Shown: positions 19,270-27,338 of the stretch, in pieces
How positions within the stretch are numbered: position 1 is the stretch's first letter
Layout of the letters: every line of letters starts with the position of its first letter
Assembly (NCBI RefSeq): GCF_023278085.1
Contig: NZ_CP066265.1
Coordinates: 4,474,501 to 4,538,500, forward strand
Source: Pseudomonas syringae
GTDB taxonomy: Bacteria; Pseudomonadota; Gammaproteobacteria; Pseudomonadales; Pseudomonadaceae
Length of the DNA stretch: 64,000 nt
Direction of reading: 5' to 3'
Position numbers and translations under genes: made by a program
Notes under the pieces: generated by a model
Seen by the model: only the letters and a program-made list of their open reading frames with translations
What the model was told of the DNA's origin: nothing
Databases searched by the model: none

Positions 19270-20876
19270 ACATTCACCCGTCTTTCGCGAACCGACAACA
19301 GGTTCAGGCGCAATTCCGAGGGGCGCAGCGGCTTGGACAGCACGGATACTTCCGCGCCGTGCATCGATTCCAGAACAATTTCCACCTCCCGCCCGGTGAC
19401 GATAAGCGCCGGTACGTCCCAGCCACGGGCAGCCCGTATACGTTCGATGCAATCAAGGCCGTTGGCCGTCGTCCCCAGATCGTAATCGGCGACGATGATG
19501 TCGCAATCGGTAATCAGGCCCTCGGCGGAACGCGCGGTCTGGACTTCGCACCCCCATCGCTCCAGCAACGCGGCGGTCGCCATAAGCACGTTGTGGTCGT
19601 CTTCCACCAGACAGATCCTGACGCCTTTCAGCAGGCTGTCGCCCAATGGCTTTCTGCGCACAGGCTGCACCGGTGCACTCACCTCCTCCAGCCCATGGAT
19701 GGTCACCGTGGTACCGCGGTCGACCCGCGAATCGATGGCAATCTGTACATTCAGAATCTGACTGAGCCGCTTGACGATGGACAACCCCAGCCCTACGCCT
19801 TCAACGTCCTTGTCACGCACGTGCCGAATCCGATAGAACTCGTCACAGACTTTGGGCAGATGCTCAGCCGCGATGCCGCGTCCCTGATCGTGCACGCTGA
19901 TCGACAAGCCGCCGTTGTGGCGACGCACACCGATCAGCACCGGGTGCTCGGGGGCATATTTGAGTGCATTGGACAGAATGTTCTGCACCATCGTGGCCAG
20001 TAATGAGGTATCGACTCTGACCCAGCGCCGACACGGCCGGACTCTCAATTCGACGCCGGCCCATCGGGCAGCTGCCGTATTTTGCTGCGCGATTTCATTG
20101 AGCATGTCACCCAGATTGACCACGTCCGACTTGGCCGACACTTTGCCGCTGTCCAGCGTGTAGATATCCAGAATCGAGCGAAACAACTGCGAAACGTTGT
20201 GCAGGGAACGATCAATGTTGTCGACCAGTTGTCGCTCGTATTCGCCAAGCGGGCTGGCGCGCAGACACGCAGTGAACATGCCGATGGAGTGAATGGGCTG
20301 GCGCAGATCATGGCTCGCCTGGGCCAGAAAACGCTCTTTCTCACGGTTGGCAACGGTCGCCTGCTCTGACGCCTGCCGAGCCCGCACCAACAGAATGTGG
20401 GCGTAGCCAGGCACCAGAATCGTGACAGCAACCAGCATCAGCACCATGAACGGTTGCGCCTGCCAGTACGGCGTCAATTGATAGATGATCAATATCGCCA
20501 GCAGTGCCAGCGACGCGGCAATTGCCAGGTAACGCGAGCCGAAGCGCATGCCGTTACCCAGGGTCACCCAGACCATCACACTGAAAATAGGCAGCGTCGC
20601 CTCACCGCCCACGACCAGGCCGACGGAAATTCCGGTGTAGTCATGGACCATCCCGAGTACACGGCGTACCGGAAATACACCCGGGTAACTGATGATGTGC
20701 TGGCGCAGGATCAGGGAAACCACCAGAAAGCCCGCATAGTAGAGAATGATCGGCTGATACTTCGCCACGTCGAGCCCGGGAAGAAACCCCACCAGCGACA
20801 CATAGGTGATCGCGCACGTTGCCACGATCAGCCTCAGCGTCGCCTGATCCAGTTCAGCGTTTTTCCGGTCTTTCAT
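19263..20876 (-). CDS. RpfC/PA1396-like hybrid sensor histidine kinase A
   Basis: A 537-residue kinase. The first 165 residues are a multi-pass sensor of about five or six helices with the motif WVTLGNGMRFGSRYL, characteristic of RpfC-type DSF sensors. Then come a HisKA domain (phospho-His in QASHDLRQPIHSI), a HATPase with N box NILSNALKYAP and G box DVEGVGLGLSIVK, and a C-terminal receiver (Asp in IIVADYDLG). The ATG at 20876 has GAGG upstream. It is divergent from the LuxR-type regulator, the same pairing as P. aeruginosa PA1396-PA1397, where the kinase detects the fatty-acid signal DSF. Ligand here is inferred. Confidence 0.85.
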   Translation of the reverse strand: MKDRKNAELDQATLRLIVATCAITYVSLVGFLPGLDVAKYQPIILYYAGFLVVSLILRQHIISYPGVFPVRRVLGMVHDYTGISVGLVVGGEATLPIFSVMVWVTLGNGMRFGSRYLAIAASLALLAILIIYQLTPYWQAQPFMVLMLVAVTILVPGYAHILLVRARQASEQATVANREKERFLAQASHDLRQPIHSIGMFTACLRASPLGEYERQLVDNIDRSLHNVSQLFRSILDIYTLDSGKVSAKSDVVNLGDMLNEIAQQNTAAARWAGVELRVRPCRRWVRVDTSLLATMVQNILSNALKYAPEHPVLIGVRRHNGGLSISVHDQGRGIAAEHLPKVCDEFYRIRHVRDKDVEGVGLGLSIVKRLSQILNVQIAIDSRVDRGTTVTIHGLEEVSAPVQPVRRKPLGDSLLKGVRICLVEDDHNVLMATAALLERWGCEVQTARSAEGLITDCDIIVADYDLGTTANGLDCIERIRAARGWDVPALIVTGREVEIVLESMHGAEVSVLSKPLRPSELRLNLLSVRERRVNVP

Positions 20877-21095
20877 CACCGCACCTCGATTTACTGCGAA
20901 CTCGTACCGCTCGACGAGCGGCCACCGGAGACTACCGCTTACATGCCGTTTATGATCGAGCGCGGTACAGGCGTGTGGCGTGCCATTTTGCGCGGCAACT
21001 TAATCCAACTTTACTGGCCACTATCATCTGACTGGCATCATACAAACCGACTTTTTCAGGGTGTCGCGCTAGCGCTCAAATAATGACTTTAAATG

Positions 21096-21113
21096 TGTAT
21101 CACAGGCGATACA
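21096..21113. promoter_or_regulatory. Second type of palindrome upstream of the LuxR regulator
   Basis: TGTATC-N6-GATACA, perfect 6-bp arms, ending 51 bases before the regulator start in the divergent gap 20877-21164. It differs from the TAGTACA dyad, so another protein may control the two-component genes. Only one copy was noticed. Confidence 0.4.
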
Positions 21114-21164
21114 AATTGTTGCTATCAAGTATGATAAGCCGACTAAAAATTCGGAAGCAGAGGC

Positions 21165-21788
21165 ATGGCGTGCAGAATCATAGTGGCTGACGACCACCCC
21201 TTATTTCGTGAAGGCATGTTGCGTACCATCGAACGTCTATTGCCAGAAGCCATCATTGAGCAAGCCGGCAATTTCAATGAAGTGCTGACGCTGGCGCGCT
21301 CCGGTGACGAAGTTGACACACTGATTCTCGACCTGCGCTTCCCTGGCCTGGAGTCGATGCACACCATCGCCGAACTGCGCAATGAGTTCCGACGCACCTC
21401 GATCATCGTGGTTTCGATGATCGATGATCCAGAGACAATCTCCCAGGTCATGTTGAATGGCGCTGATGGCTTTATCGGCAAGAACATCGACCCGCAGGAA
21501 ATAACCGACTCCATCGTCGCCATTCGTCAGGGCGAAGTCGTCGTCAAGTACAAGTCTGAAGGCTCGATTTTCAACGAATCGGCCGTTAACGCACTAAGCC
21601 CCCTGACTGCCCGTCAGAAACAAGTGCTTAGCCTGGTGGCCGCCGGTAAAACCAACAAGGAGATTGCCAAGGATCTGGGTATATCGCCGTTCACTGTGCG
21701 TATACACGTGTCCAGTCTGCTCAAGGTGCTGGGAGTGTCCACTCGATCGGCCGCCGCAGCGCAATTCTCCAGCCTGGCGATCAAGTAA
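21165..21788 (+). CDS. LuxR/NarL-type response regulator
   Basis: A 207-residue regulator: receiver domain (acidic pair DD at 10-11, phospho-Asp in DTLILDLRFPG near 58, Lys in IGKNI) and a C-terminal LuxR helix-turn-helix (LTARQKQVLSLVAAGKTNKE, then ISPFTVRIHVSSLLKVL). It is divergent from hybrid kinase A. Proteins of this class bind 7-2-7 inverted repeats, which is the geometry of the dyad repeated through this block, so it is the best candidate to bind those sites. The nearest known pairing is PA1397 of P. aeruginosa. Confidence 0.9.
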   Translation: MACRIIVADDHPLFREGMLRTIERLLPEAIIEQAGNFNEVLTLARSGDEVDTLILDLRFPGLESMHTIAELRNEFRRTSIIVVSMIDDPETISQVMLNGADGFIGKNIDPQEITDSIVAIRQGEVVVKYKSEGSIFNESAVNALSPLTARQKQVLSLVAAGKTNKEIAKDLGISPFTVRIHVSSLLKVLGVSTRSAAAAQFSSLAIK

Positions 21789-21803
21789 CTGCTTGAAAAA
21801 CGT

Positions 21804-23165
21804 TCAGTCTCCGATGTTCAGACTGCCAAGGTCAGAGGCCAGTTGCAGCTTGGCGTTATGCCAGTTGACCAACGATTCCACGCGCTTTTGCGTCGCTGAA
21901 GCCAAGTCATTCTGAGAGCGCAGAAGCTCCAGAATACTGCCTACACCCGCTTTGTAACGACCCTGGGCAATTTCATAAGACTTGCTCGCACTCTCAACAA
22001 ACAGACGACTGATGGCCAGTGCGCGGGTTCTGGATTCCAGCGCCTGCTGACTCTTCCAGACGCTCAGCGCAATACTGTTTTCAACCTCATGCAACGCCTG
22101 TTCGCGAGCAGCACTTTCGTAACTGGCAGCCCTCGCCCTGCGCCGATTGAGAAAGCCATCGAAAATCGGCACCGTGATTTGCACGCCGATTGTCCAGGTG
22201 TCTATCTCCTGCCGGGTGGAAACCTGCTCGACGGGCGTGTCCTGACGACTGTAGTTGCTGAACAGCGAGACGGTAGGTCGGCCCTGGGCTTTCGCTGCCT
22301 CAACTTTTGCCTGACTCGCCGCCCAGTCTGCGCGGGCTTTTTCTATGGCCGGATGTAACGCCTTGGCCTGCTCCATCAGCGCATTGACGTCGCCCAGAAA
22401 CGCCACGTCTTCGCTGCCCGGTTCATCCAGCGCAACCAGTTTGAGCGGGGCAGCAGGCGATAACCCGAGCTGGCTGGCCAATTCGCCTCTCGCCGCGGCC
22501 AGGTCACCTTCCGCCATTACCCGATCCAGCTGCGCTTCGGCAAAACTGGATTGCGCCTGCAGACGATCCGTCTGCTCGCCGGCGCCAGCACGGTATTTCG
22601 CGTCAGCAGCTTTCAAGCTGTTGTCGGCAAGACGTTCAGCACTGACTTTGGCCTGCAACAAAGCGGTGTTGGCCTGCACCTGGTAAAAGACCCTGGCGGT
22701 GGCAAGCATCGACTTCTGCACTTCTTCAATGCGGCTGCTACTGGCGGCGTTTAATAACTGGCGGGCACTTTCGACTTTTGCGGCGCGAAGCCCGAAGTCG
22801 AAGAGCACCCAGCTCATGTTCAGGCCATAGATGCTGGTACTGGCGTTCAGCCTTGAATTGGCTTCGGAGAAACCCGGATAACGCGTGGTCTTGCCGGCCC
22901 GACCTTTTTGAAACTGCCCTTCCACGTTCGGGTAGTAGGCCGAGTGCTCAGCGTCCATTTCCGCCTGACGCGCCAGCTCGGTCAGCCACGCTTCACTTAG
23001 CTTGGGATCGGCACATAACGCGACAGACACCGCCGTTGCGAGGTTCAGGGTATCGGGCAGCCGACTGGAACCAGGGCAAGCCTCCACGCGGTTATCCGCC
23101 ATGCACAGCGACGCCAGCAACATACCGGCGGCACTCAACAAAGCCCACCCGCCGACACCGCGCAT
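21804..23165 (-). CDS. TolC-family outer-membrane channel of the peptide exporter
   Basis: A 453-residue outer-membrane efflux protein with signal peptide (cleavage near SLCMA) and two OEP repeats, including YGLNMSWVLFDFGLRAAKVE and TIGVQITVPIFDGFLNRRRA. It would form the exit duct of the type I system. The ATG at 23165 overlaps the stop of the ABC gene (a GTG one codon earlier is an alternative), so hlyD, ABC and tolC-like genes form a coupled operon on the minus strand. Confidence 0.9.
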   Translation of the reverse strand: MRGVGGWALLSAAGMLLASLCMADNRVEACPGSSRLPDTLNLATAVSVALCADPKLSEAWLTELARQAEMDAEHSAYYPNVEGQFQKGRAGKTTRYPGFSEANSRLNASTSIYGLNMSWVLFDFGLRAAKVESARQLLNAASSSRIEEVQKSMLATARVFYQVQANTALLQAKVSAERLADNSLKAADAKYRAGAGEQTDRLQAQSSFAEAQLDRVMAEGDLAAARGELASQLGLSPAAPLKLVALDEPGSEDVAFLGDVNALMEQAKALHPAIEKARADWAASQAKVEAAKAQGRPTVSLFSNYSRQDTPVEQVSTRQEIDTWTIGVQITVPIFDGFLNRRRARAASYESAAREQALHEVENSIALSVWKSQQALESRTRALAISRLFVESASKSYEIAQGRYKAGVGSILELLRSQNDLASATQKRVESLVNWHNAKLQLASDLGSLNIGD

Positions 23166-25315
23166 CACGGCTCGGAACCCCGAGCTGAAGGCTCTTCGAG
23201 CACAGGGCCGTCGTAGGCAATTCGACCATTGGCAAGCGCCACGACCCGATCCGCCGAGCGAATGGTTTCTGGTCGGTGGGCAACAATGATCCGGGTGATA
23301 TTCAACGCCTGAAGCGCCTGATTGACCGCCGCTTCGCGAGCAATGTCCAGATGGCTGGTCGCTTCATCGAGAAACAGCAACTGCGGTTTTTTATACAGCG
23401 CCCGGGCCAGCAATACCCGCTGCTTCTGGCCGCCGGACAATACCGTGCCCATGTCGCCCACCAGCGTGTTGTAGCCCATCGGCATCTGAGCAATATCATC
23501 GTGGACAGCGGCCAGCCGTGCGCACTGCTCGATCCAGTGCTGATCGGCACCGGTCTCGAAAAAACTGATGTTGTCGCCAATCGACCCGGCGAACAGCACG
23601 TCATCCTGAAGTACCGTGCCGGTCAGGCGCCGCAACGTGTTGACATGCTCAGGCCCGACCGGCAGTCCATTCAGCAGGACACTGCCAGCGCTGGGGGCCA
23701 GGATGCCGAGCATGACGTTGAGCAAAGTGCTTTTGCCGCCGCCCGATGGACCGACGATAGCAACCGACTCGCCAGCGCTGACATGGATCGACACACCGTC
23801 CAGCACGTAAGGTTCATACTCGGAATAGCGAAAGCGCAGATCACGCACTTCAAGGCTGGGCGCTTTCTCACTGCTGGCGTCATCGAATGCATCAAGGCCA
23901 GAAAACGGCTCGGCCTCCTGCAGCACAATGTCGGCCAGGCGTTCGCCATGCAGGCGCAGCATGATGACGTCAACGATCTTGTCGATCAGCCCGGCGACGC
24001 GGCCGTTGAACTGCTCTTTGTACGAGTTGAATGCAATCAGCATCCCGGCACTGAACTGCCCTTCCAGCACCAGCCTGGCGCCCAGCCAGATGACAATGAT
24101 CGTCACCAGCCCGAACAGAACGCCGTTGAAGGTCCGATAGGCCAGTTGCAGTTTCTGGGGATGCAGACCGGCGTTGATTTCTTCCACCAGCAAGGCACTC
24201 CAGGCGTTGCAGCGCTGCTCGTGGCGATTGAACAGCTTGATGGTGCGCACGCCGCGCACGCTTTCCAGAAAGTGCGATTGTTGACGAGCCGCATGGACCA
24301 GTTGATTCTCGCTGGCTCGCCGCAACGGCCCAAACCAGACCCAGCGCGCCAGGGCATAAATCACCATCGCCACCACGGCGACGAGCGCCAGCTTCGGGCT
24401 GTAAGCAATCATCAGTCCGAGCGTGATGACGGTCATCAGTCCGTCGAGCATCGCCTCAATGAACGAAGTGGTGACCGTCTGCTGGATCGACTTCAGAGAG
24501 CCGAAGCGCGAGACGATATCGCCCAGATGGCGGCGCTCGAAAAACGCCACCGGCAAACGCAGCAGATGAGTGAACACGTTAATCTGCCACTGTGAACCGA
24601 GCATCGTACCCAGGTACATCAGCGCCCACCCGCGGGCCAGCGCAACACTGTGCTGAATGATCAACAGAATGCCGAAACCGATGGCCAGCACCGCCAGCAG
24701 ATCCAGATCGGCACTGACCAGCACCTTATCGATCACGGTCTGCATGAAGAACGGACTGAGAATGGTGCACAGCTCCAGCGCCAGCGCCAACAGCAGCACG
24801 TGGGTGAGCACCCGGCCAAATCCGCGTACTCGCCCCAGCAGTTTGCGCAACGGAATGGGCGGCCGGGCAGCGACCGGCTGGAAGTCACTCTCCGGCCACA
24901 TCTCCAACGCCACGCCGGTAAAAGCCGCCGACACCTCATCCAGCGACAGCTTGCACAGGCCACGCGCTGGGTCATGTACCACTAAGCCGTGCGCAGTGAC
25001 CTCCTTGAGCACCACAAAATGGTTGAAGTTCCAGTGCAGCACGCAAGGCAGTTGCAGTTGACCCAGCGCACTCAATTCGACGCGCAGTGCCCGGCTGCCC
25101 AGCCCGAGTTGCGCGGCCATGCGGGTCAGCTGCTTGAGGTTGACGCCTTTCATCGACGGCGAAAGACGTTCACGCAGAGAAAAAAGGTCGCTGTGTTGTC
25201 CGTGGTAACTGGCGATCATGGCCATGCACGCCAGGCCACACTCAGTGGCTTCGGCCTGCAGCACCACCGGCAGTTTTCTTCCAACCCCGAAAGTGAACGC
25301 ATTTTTGAGGTTCAA
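23165..25315 (-). CDS. Peptide-processing ABC transporter with C39 peptidase domain
   Basis: Exports double-glycine peptides after cutting the leader. The 716-residue protein has an N-terminal C39 cysteine peptidase with Cys in LQAEATECGLACMAM, His in WNFNHFVVL and Asp in VHDPARG, all three catalytic residues present. A six-helix membrane domain and an ATPase follow: Walker A GPSGGGKST, signature LSGGQKQR, Walker B LLFLDEATSHLD. The TTG start at 25315 has AGGAAA upstream and overlaps the hlyD stop (TTGA); an in-frame GTG lies 39 bases earlier. The intact peptidase fits the three leader peptides encoded nearby. Confidence 0.92.
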   Translation of the reverse strand: MNLKNAFTFGVGRKLPVVLQAEATECGLACMAMIASYHGQHSDLFSLRERLSPSMKGVNLKQLTRMAAQLGLGSRALRVELSALGQLQLPCVLHWNFNHFVVLKEVTAHGLVVHDPARGLCKLSLDEVSAAFTGVALEMWPESDFQPVAARPPIPLRKLLGRVRGFGRVLTHVLLLALALELCTILSPFFMQTVIDKVLVSADLDLLAVLAIGFGILLIIQHSVALARGWALMYLGTMLGSQWQINVFTHLLRLPVAFFERRHLGDIVSRFGSLKSIQQTVTTSFIEAMLDGLMTVITLGLMIAYSPKLALVAVVAMVIYALARWVWFGPLRRASENQLVHAARQQSHFLESVRGVRTIKLFNRHEQRCNAWSALLVEEINAGLHPQKLQLAYRTFNGVLFGLVTIIVIWLGARLVLEGQFSAGMLIAFNSYKEQFNGRVAGLIDKIVDVIMLRLHGERLADIVLQEAEPFSGLDAFDDASSEKAPSLEVRDLRFRYSEYEPYVLDGVSIHVSAGESVAIVGPSGGGKSTLLNVMLGILAPSAGSVLLNGLPVGPEHVNTLRRLTGTVLQDDVLFAGSIGDNISFFETGADQHWIEQCARLAAVHDDIAQMPMGYNTLVGDMGTVLSGGQKQRVLLARALYKKPQLLFLDEATSHLDIAREAAVNQALQALNITRIIVAHRPETIRSADRVVALANGRIAYDGPVLEEPSARGSEP

Positions 25316-26568
25316 AGGCGCTTTCCTATTCCGCGCAAAGGCTCGAGCAGCCACTCATAGAGCGGTAGCTTTTCCTGCATGATGTCGGCGTCCAGCTGCA
25401 TACCGGAGCGCAAACGCTCGCGTTTGCCCTGACCCTCGATGGTTTGAGACGCCAGCGCGACCGTGACCCGATAGAAAGGGCCCTGCTCGCGCATCTGTTC
25501 GGAGACATTGCCCAGCGTCATGACTTCATCAGCGGGCAATGCGGTACGGGAAATTGACGACACGGTGCCCGGCTGCAGGCCGAAGCGCTGATAGGGATAG
25601 GCCTGGTAACTCAACATCACGGTATCGCCCACGCGGACAAAGCCTACCGAGCGACTGGGCAGATACAACTCCGCATGAAGTGTTGCATCGGCGGGCACGA
25701 TGCTCAGCAGCGGCCGCGCACTGTCGACCCGTGAACCGTTGGCGACCGAGAGGGCGGTTGCCTCACCGTCGGTTGGCGCAGTGATCAGAATCTCCCGCTT
25801 GGTCTCACTTTCGACCAGTTGGTCCTGACTCTCGGCCAGCCTGCGTTGCAGGTCAGCCAGTTGCTTGCTCTGGTTGAAGGGTAGCTCGACCAGCTCAGCG
25901 CGCAGCCTGGTGCTTTCGGCGCGCACGGTCAGCAGCGAGCGATTCAGTTCTTCACCGCGCAAGCGCATGTCCAGCACGGCGTCTTCTTTTTCCTGAAGCT
26001 GATCACGCGATACGTAATCCTGGCGTTGCAGGTTGGCGTAGCGTTCGGCAATCCCTTTGGTCAACGCCAGCCGCTGACGCGCCAGGTCGATTTGCGCGAG
26101 TATTTTCTGCTGCTCGGTTTCCAGCGCTTCGACCTGACGTTTTTTGCCCTCCAGCTCCTGCTGATGCAAGGCCAGGGTCTCGTCGATCTCCTGAGTCAGG
26201 CTTTCCTGGCGGCGTTTGATCGACAGGCTGATCGCCCGTTGCGCACCGCCCGCTTCGCCGTTTTGCGTATCACTGGACAACGCCATCAACACGGCTTCGG
26301 CATTCACCGGCTGTCCTTCGGTGATACGCAGATGGTTAACCACACCGGCTTGTGGCGCATAAATCCTGATCAGGCCTGTTTCAGGCAGCAGCACACCGCT
26401 TGCAGCAGTACGTTTGGTGTAGGTAGCGAAGGTCAGAAACAGGCCCATGCAGATGCAGAACAGCAGCGCGACGGCGGCTGCAAGGCGCATCGACACCGGG
26501 CTGACCAACAAGACCGTACCCAGCGTACTGCGCTTTTGTGCGTCGAGCGCTTCAGGTCGAAAGAGCAT
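25312..26568 (-). CDS. HlyD-family membrane-fusion adaptor
   Basis: A 418-residue periplasmic adaptor joining the ABC protein to the TolC-like channel. It has one N-terminal helix (about 26-47), a long coiled coil (about 100-250, rich in Q, E, L and K), and a lipoyl/barrel half (ILITAPTDGEATALSVANGS). The start is uncertain: ATG at 26568 is used, and a TTG at 26586 is in frame; neither has a strong ribosome site. A dyad operator lies about 200 bases upstream. Confidence 0.88.
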   Translation of the reverse strand: MLFRPEALDAQKRSTLGTVLLVSPVSMRLAAAVALLFCICMGLFLTFATYTKRTAASGVLLPETGLIRIYAPQAGVVNHLRITEGQPVNAEAVLMALSSDTQNGEAGGAQRAISLSIKRRQESLTQEIDETLALHQQELEGKKRQVEALETEQQKILAQIDLARQRLALTKGIAERYANLQRQDYVSRDQLQEKEDAVLDMRLRGEELNRSLLTVRAESTRLRAELVELPFNQSKQLADLQRRLAESQDQLVESETKREILITAPTDGEATALSVANGSRVDSARPLLSIVPADATLHAELYLPSRSVGFVRVGDTVMLSYQAYPYQRFGLQPGTVSSISRTALPADEVMTLGNVSEQMREQGPFYRVTVALASQTIEGQGKRERLRSGMQLDADIMQEKLPLYEWLLEPLRGIGKRL

Positions 26569-26766
26569 GAATGTACGTCGCGTCAATCATCAGGAATGCG
26601 CCATAAAAACCATAAAGGCTCAATAGTGTTTCAGTAGCGGGCGAATAGAGGCCTGACAGAGTCATGCAGCCGCCACGTGAGTAACGGACAAAACATTCAT
26701 GGGCCGGCTGACGTTTAGAGTGTTTAAAGCGCGGAGTATTAAAGCGTTAGCGACCGCCCCTCTCAA

Positions 26767-26782
26767 TAGCACATATGAACTA
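26767..26782 (-). promoter_or_regulatory. Dyad operator, copy 2 (toward the exporter operon)
   Basis: TAGCACA-TA-TGAACTA, two changes from the perfect palindrome, in the divergent gap between hlyD and peptide 3. Its centre is 40 bases from that of copy 3, about four helical turns, so two dimers could bind the same DNA face. Assignment to the exporter side is inferred from position. Confidence 0.5.
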
Positions 26783-26806
26783 ATAGCCAAAAGACACAGC
26801 CCCATA

Positions 26807-26822
26807 TAGCTCATGTGTACTA
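26807..26822 (+). promoter_or_regulatory. Dyad operator, copy 3 (upstream of peptide 3)
   Basis: TAGCTCA-TG-TGTACTA, with a perfect right arm. It ends 102 bases before the peptide 3 ATG, almost the same spacing as copy 1 before peptide 1. The rest of 26569-26924 is AT-rich with no gene recognised. Confidence 0.65.
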
Positions 26823-26924
26823 TTGCGACTCGAGTCAGGGGATGATTTTAATAACGCTGTCTGCCGTAGGTCGTTGCTACGAAAGACTTAACGTTTAAAT
26901 GACCCGTTCAGAGGAAACGACGCC

Positions 26925-27149
26925 ATGACTCAAGCAATTAACCCAAAGAAAACACACGACGCGCTTCGTACCGGTCAGGACGTCCGACTGTTGAATGAAG
27001 CAGAGCTGGACCAAGTGGGTGGTGGTATTGAGTTCAGTGCTTTTGGTTATACCTTCGCGGGTGGCGAGTCATTTGCCCCCGGCCATAACTACGCATCGAT
27101 CACCAACTCGCGCGGCATTCCAATCTACTACACCACCTGGCAGAGCTGA
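26925..27149 (+). CDS. Double-glycine-leader peptide 3, aromatic-rich
   Basis: A 74-residue precursor with leader segment RLLNEAELDQVGGG, closely matching that of peptide 2. The mature part (about 38 residues) is rich in Tyr, Phe, Ser and Gly (IEFSAFGYTFAGGESFAPGH) and lacks Cys and Lys, so it is not a typical cationic bacteriocin. AGAGGAAA precedes the ATG. A dyad operator lies 102 bases upstream and hybrid kinase B follows. It may be an autoinducer-like or surface peptide; function unknown. Confidence 0.72.
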   Translation: MTQAINPKKTHDALRTGQDVRLLNEAELDQVGGGIEFSAFGYTFAGGESFAPGHNYASITNSRGIPIYYTTWQS

Positions 27150-27173
27150 TAAAGCCACCTCACATGGACTACA

Positions 27174-27197
27174 GGACCCGGACTCCCTCCGGGTTCC
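27174..27197 (+). terminator. Hairpin after peptide 3
   Basis: ACCCGGA (27176-27182) pairs with TCCGGGT (27188-27194), with extra G-C pairs outside and no T-run. It could attenuate transcription from the peptide gene into hybrid kinase B, or protect the peptide mRNA end. Confidence 0.4.
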
Positions 27198-27338
27198 GTA
27201 CTCCCGAACATCAAAAGCCCGCTGTACAGCGCGCCGACATTGTCACCCCTCTTCTCTTATCTAAATCACTGTACCGCCCTCGACGCGCTGAACACCTGAC
27301 GTGCCTCTCAGCCGTACTGGACTGACCAGGAAAACGCG

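Noticed and set aside
21065..21078. GCGCTAGCGC palindrome near the LuxR-type gene as an operator
   Set aside because: Single copy, low information, and short GC palindromes are common; the TGTATC-N6-GATACA site nearby is a better candidate.
23068..23100. GGAACC followed by CCAC as a further hrp box
   Set aside because: The spacing is 11 bases instead of 15-16 and it lies inside the TolC-like gene.
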